Shown piece by piece: positions 42,801-49,540 of a stretch of 64,000 nucleotides of DNA. Below the pieces are notes generated by a model. The model searched no databases, was not told the DNA's origin, and saw only the letters and a list, made by a program, of their open reading frames with translations. A program made the position numbers and the translations under genes. The first letter of the stretch is position 1. The number at the start of each line of letters is the position of its first letter. This DNA comes from Dipetalonema caudispina (taxonomy: Eukaryota > Nematoda > Chromadorea > Rhabditida > Onchocercidae). The DNA lies in contig JABVXV010000338.1 in NCBI GenBank assembly GCA_013365325.1, positions 1 through 64,000 on the forward strand. The letters are read 5' to 3'.

Positions 42801-45800
42801 GAAAGATTGAAATTAACCGTTCAAAGTATGAAATATTGTGAAAAAAATTTTTTCCAAACTTTTGGTAAATATTCTATCAAATTTAAAATCTTGCTGATTT
42901 AAAATTCCCTTCATCTAAATAATAACTTGTATCTATCATCTAAATATGTGCATGAATAAAGTGTTAATTAATATTTGGTAGATTTCGATGATTAGTTTTA
43001 TCTCAAAGTTTTATGTTAGTTTACTGCTTCAAATTATTGAGAAAAAAAATAATTTGCTGACGTAATAAAGTAAAAATATTGTTGGAAAATGGACTACTAC
43101 TTTCATCTTATATCGATTGATAAGATGATAAAGCCAAGCCAATCATTAATAACAATGTCAAAAATGATGATAAATAAAAATACTATTGTATTAATCACTT
43201 CTTTATTTATTCCTTTTTGAACTTATCATTCGATCAATGTGACACTAAAATTCTTGCACAAACAATTTTGATGGATGATATAGAAAATATTTATTTACTT
43301 CGATTTATCATTTTTATCTCTTCCTATCAATTTATTCTCCTTCTTCTATTTATTAATTAGCAAAAAAGGAAAAAGCAAAAAAAAAAATTCATCTAAGCTT
43401 TAAAACAAAATACAAAATAGTAAAATTTCAAAAATTTTTACAACAAAAAAATCCAAACAAACATTTTAATCAAAATAATCTTGAGATTATATCAGCGAAT
43501 TAATTATCTTCTTAATTTATTACAATATATTTGGAATATATTTTTGAAAAAAAAAAAAAAAAATCTACATAAAAACCTATATATGTATGTATCAATTTAT
43601 ATATATATATGTCAAAGACTGAATTAAGCTTTTTTAGTTCCTTTAGTTAAGCTACATATTCATGCTTATTTATATATTTGTTATGTATCAATAAGCATAT
43701 GCATATTTGTTAGCCTTTTCCATCTGCAACACTTTTCCAATCGATCATCACTCTGTCCCTAATGAAGACCAAAAATGATTGGCAACATACGAAATAAGCC
43801 TTTCACAGGCTTATTATTATGTTCTTTCAATAATATAATTGCTCCCGAAAAATTGATCAAACATTTCTTTATGATAATTAATTCAATAATTTGAAAATTT
43901 TATCACATCTATAATTCATTTGTTTCAATGGAAATTTATCTGATTATTGTTTGATGTATACGAAAGCAAAATTTATCATTTCAACTCAATTTGTTCGATC
44001 GCTTTGATTGATAATATTAGTGTAAATAATGATTTTCATACAGCTAATGAAAAGACTTGAACATTTTCATATGATCTATAAACAGGAAGAATAGCTAGGA
44101 TATAACAACAATTTTCTACGCTATTTATTTCAGTATCCAATTCTTAACAGCCTTAATTACTTCCTAGGCATTATAGCACTTATCAAATAGAGAAAGAGAG
44201 AAAGAGATGGAGAGAGAGAGAGAGAGAGAGAGTACATAAATCCAATATATATATACTGAACAATTCTTATTTCATTAGCAATTAAGCAATTAATACTTTT
44301 AAAATGGGCAAAAGGAAGATTAGAACTCTTCAAAAATCGAAATTATAATGAATCTTTTGAGAAATAAAATGATTAAGCTAAAATTACAACATTAGCTAAT
44401 AAACTGAACATACCATTTCCAACGTTTAATAATAGTTATAATTGAGCCAAGCTTAATTCACAGCTAATATATCTACATTCTAATAAAAATATGACTTTTG
44501 AATATTGTCCAATGAAAAAGTTTACTTCAGTTAAATTTATAAGAATATTTGAAATATAATTACTTTACTACGTTTTTTTTTTTTTTTTTTTTTGGTAGAA
44601 CACATACTGCTGAAATAGAAAATTGTTGTGAATTTTAAGATTTTATTGAAATATGACAAGATAATTACATATATTTATATATATATATATACTGGAGGAG
44701 TGAAAGAGAGAAAGAAAGAGAGAGAAAAGAAATAGCAGTAGCTATTAGGTGAAATTTAAATACTGAAAATTTGAATATAAAAATAGGATGGACAGTAATA
44801 TTCTAAGTATTTTTAAATGTAATCAAAGCAGCGCCTATTGTTTACGTTTATTTATTTCATTTGTTATTTATTGCATTTATTAATTGGTTTGATTTTAAAA
44901 ATTTGCGAAGTGGAGCAATTTTAATTACTTTCTTTGAATGATATTTGCCAATTTAAAACAGCTCAAAAAATGCTAATGATAATAGGAAAAAAGATAGCTG
45001 TAATAATGATAATGATTATAGTTAAAAATAAATAATTACAGTGCATAATTATTTACTAATAAGAAAAGTGTTGCATCATTAAATACACTAAAATTTCATG
45101 TTCTAATTAATTTTAACACTTAAATTTTCCAAACTATTATGATAGGTAATAAAATATCGATCGTTTAAAAATACTCCCATCTAAAATTACGATAATATAG
45201 AGAAAAAATAAAAGTAAAGCAAAGAAAAAATAATTATGGGATAAAAATTTCAGAAATTGTTACCTTGGCTGCTAAATACTGATAATAATAGTAATGATTT
45301 TTAGATGCCTGACAACTATGAGCAAGAATATTCTAACAAAATATTTTAGTAAATGGCCTAGTCTATATATTTCTTTGGATGAATGGATAATGGCCATAGC
45401 CTAAATATATAAATGATGGATAATAGAGTTATATCGTTGTTGCTTTCAAATGAAAATATATCAATGGAAAAATTATGGCACAAAATTAAACGATTTAACA
45501 AATGTTCCTTCTGATTGAGTAAAAGCAATATGTAAAATTCTTTTGTAATCAGTTATTATTTTATTTCATTATTAAACAAATTATTGAATTGTTATCGAAT
45601 TATCAAATTCAATATCATAGTAATACTAATTTTAACAACGGTATTCCGGAATTAATTAATATTATAATGAAATAAAACAGTAAGTGTTTAAATATTAATT
45701 TCATAAGAATTTTACATGTTGCTTTTACTATAACATTAATTAATTGTTATCGAATTATAAAATTCAATGTATGTGTCATCATACTGAATTGCCCTTGATC

Positions 45801-48800
45801 ACTTCGAATTTATGATATTACTACAGCTATTAGAATGTACAGATACTGATGATAGCATAGAAGCATCAATCATCCATCCATCATTGCAAAACACAAATCA
45901 TTCGACCTTTCAAATTTGATTTATCAGCAAATTAGTAGTAGTAATAGTGGTAGTAGTAGTAGTGTTTAAATTTCATCGAAAAAATTCAAGAATTTTAATA
46001 AAATCTTGAAGTACATTTATACCAATCCCTTGCTAAAACATGAAAGATAATCTTTTAACTTTGACTAAAATAAACTTTTTCCAATTATTATCTAACAAAA
46101 ATGTTATCATCTGAATAATAGCAGAAAATGCCATAAGCTTTCAAAAAATAAAAAATAAAAAAAAAAAAGATACTTTATTACAAAAAAGAAAAAGTTCTCT
46201 TTTATAAAGACTTTTTACAAAAGAAGAATTTTAAGAGGAATCTTTTGGGAAAAGCAAAGTTAAGAAACCATTTATCAATCATTTTACTCATTACCAAACA
46301 ATCGTTTTGGGCTACAATGATGCATTGTACTTTTCCATAAAACTTATATCATTTTGAACTATTCAAGTAATTTCAGAATATTTCATTGCTCCAAAGAAAA
46401 AAAAAAAAAAGAAAAAAAAAAAAAAATATTCTAAAAGCTCACATTTTTTTGCTGCCAAAAGTAAGAATGAAAATTGATGAAGAGTTCAAATGAATTCAAA
46501 GCTAAATAAAATTAATTGAAGGAATGTTAAAATGAAGTTGATTCTGACATAGTCATAATTTGATTTCATTTTTAGCACTATGACTGTTTGACGGTTACTT
46601 GGTTATATTAAATCAAACTTTCATAGAGTGAAAGTCAAAAAAAAAAAAAGAAAAAAATGAATAAAAAAAAATCAAAAAGAAAGAACAAAATGATTTCTAA
46701 GGACTACCTTCAAAAATCTTTCAAAATTCCAGAAAAATTTGAAATTCCTATTATATCGATAATTTTTAATGCCTAAGTCATACTCATAGATAATGATCGA
46801 TCCATCTTATAGTCCAGGCTTGAAAATTACATCATTCTCACACACTTACTTGGCTTTTATATCTGGTGGCCCAATAATAATTAGACGCTCTCCACTATCG
46901 TTAGATTTCACTTCCAAGCAACGAATTTCTTTCCCTTCTTGGCCAACAAATATTAGTTTCTAAAAAGATTTAAGAAATGTCAATTGATGAAAGTAATCAC
47001 ATTCTATGTATTTAACAACTATCCTATGAACTTCTTTTGGCTCTACTATAGTTAATTCCCAGATATATATATTAATAATTCAGAGTGATAAGAAACGGAT
47101 CTTAGAAAACCGGAATAACTGGAATATGGACGAATATATATGGATAAATTAAAAAAAAAAAGAAGACAATAAATAAAATTAAAAACTGAAATAGAAATAC
47201 CTCTGTTGGTTTTACACGAGGTAGCAGTGTATTTTCCAGATACTTGAGAAGATTATGAAAATTTGAATTCGATTTTAATACATTGTCAACTGCAACTCAA
47301 ATCAATAAAATATAAGTCATCATGGGAAAAAAATGGATGAAGTATGAGAGATAATTTATTGAAATATGACAAATGCGCCTTTCGGAAAAATGCTTCGAGG
47401 AAAATTTTTTCGAATACACAACAAAAAAATAAAAGGAAATTTGAAAATTTTCATAAAACAGTTGGAAAAAAAATTAAATTTAACCTGAAATTTTCACTTT
47501 GAGCAATTGTGGTGGGGATGGTGTAATTTGACAACTTGATGATATTTGATTACTTCCTTCAGGAAACGAACTTAATAAATTCTGCAGAGAAAAAAAAAAA
47601 ATTACATTTGAAATAATTAAAACTAATATCCTTATCATTCACAATATAATTTTTATTACATGGTAATTTCGATACAATTAAATTTTTTTGAAGATTTTAT
47701 TCTAATATTGGTGATTTAATTTTGTTCAACATGAATTTTTCACCATTAATTTACAAACATTTTCACTTTTTCATTCCTTTGAATCTTTTCCTCTTATCTA
47801 ATTTTCTACACTTTCTTCCTTGTTTGAGAATAAAATTTTACTAAAAGTTCTTAAAAAAGAAAATAAATATTTGATGAAATGTTATAGAATTCTGGGAACA
47901 ATTTATATATAATCTAACATATATTTCTCGGAGAAAAATAAGCAATAAGCAAAAATTTTGTCACTATATGATTATTAATTAACAAGAGCTAAAGCCTAGT
48001 CAATATCATCAATTCTAAAGAAGCTCATCATCATATTTTCTTATTTTAATTCATTTATTTGTTGAATTTCACATATATTTTTAGCACTAACATTGCGTGA
48101 CTAAAAGTACAAGGTAAGTAAAAATATTTCACATCAAATTTTTTTAGGTTTTTATCATTCTTTCTTTATTTTAATTTTTTTTTTTTTAAATCTTGCTAAC
48201 ATAAGAATATTGTCAAATTTTAGAAATTATTCGGGAAAAAAAAGTACATCTTTATTAGTAATTTGATAATACATTATTCAGTTAACGTAAATAATGTAAA
48301 ATGAATAACAAAAATGAAAACAAGTAAAAAAAAAAATCCTTCAATATAATTTAATTTCATGGATTATAATGAATAAAAGATTAACCTTGTAATTTTGTTG
48401 TTGAAAAATAAGATCTTGAAGAACACGTTTAAGTATACGTATATCTTCCCTCACCACGTCGTTATTCTCACGTTGTCGTAATTCTTGCAACAATTTCCAA
48501 ACACGTTCTTGATCTATATCTAAATTTATCAATTATTAAAAAAAAAATTGCTCTACATAAATTAGCTAAACTTATTCCCTTTTTTTTTTCTCTTTTCATT
48601 TTTTTCAATTAATCCATCAGTCTAACGAAACAAAAGTAAGCAGATAATATACTATAAATTATTATTTTTTTTTTATTTTAGAATATTATTATTTCTTTAA
48701 AAATTTTTTTCTTATAAAAAAAAATATTATCACTTTTAAAATTTTACAATTAAATTAAAAATTAATAAATTTTATTTCATACTTATTTTAACAAAAATAT

Positions 48801-49497
48801 TTGAATACAATAAGAAATGAATGAAAAATTTTTATGAAATAAAAATTTGCAAAAAGTCAAAAAAAAAAAAGTGGAAAGAAAAACAGAAAGAAAGGAAGAA
48901 AAGAAAAGAAGAAAATAATTCATTCTGCTAACAAATTGAATGAATACGAAATAGTTTGAGAAAAATTAAAGTTGAAAACTAAAGATATAGATGAAATAGA
49001 GAGGAAATCAACACTGATATATGTATATGGGTGATAAAAGAAGGAAGGAAAAAAGGAATAAAATACATCAAAAATACTCAAAGGAAAGGTAGAAGAGAAG
49101 GAAAATGATGAAAAATTCTGTTTCGATCAGTTTTTTGCAACCAGGATTAGCTACCATCATTAGCTTAAGGATAACATTTGGATCAAATTATCAAAATTAA
49201 TGGAAAGAAGGATTAGCTATTTCATTTTATTAATAATGACCTTTGAATCAAATTATTGAAATTAACTGAAAGACGAAGAAATAGTAGATATTAACTTTAG
49301 AACTGTACTTTTCTCATTTTTAATTTTTCTTTTTTTTTTTTTTTTATTTCAAAAATATGTAGGAGAAAAAACAAAAAAAATAAACAAAATAGAAAGAAAA
49401 AAAAAAAAGAATGGAATATAGAAATAAATCAGAAAAATATAGTAGTAGTTTAGCTATGAAGGAATGCTTAAAAAAAAAAAAAAAAAATATAAAAAAA

Positions 49498-49540
<43 letters not shown>

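Larger units (their letters stand above)
42382..46849 (-). other. mpz-1: Intron 5 of mpz-1 (4.5 kb)
   Basis: AT-rich. It holds AT and GA microsatellites (43596-43612, 44190-44232, 44675-44692), a 9-bp hairpin at 43793-43815 and a diverged 30-bp direct repeat at about 45588-45618 and 45741-45770. No additional exon or nested gene was recognised. Confidence 0.6.

Noticed and set aside
9229..43731. Shared 15-mer TTCCATCTGCAACAC at about 9229 and 43717
   Set aside because: Flanking sequence does not align, so it is most likely coincidental or too short to call a repeat family.
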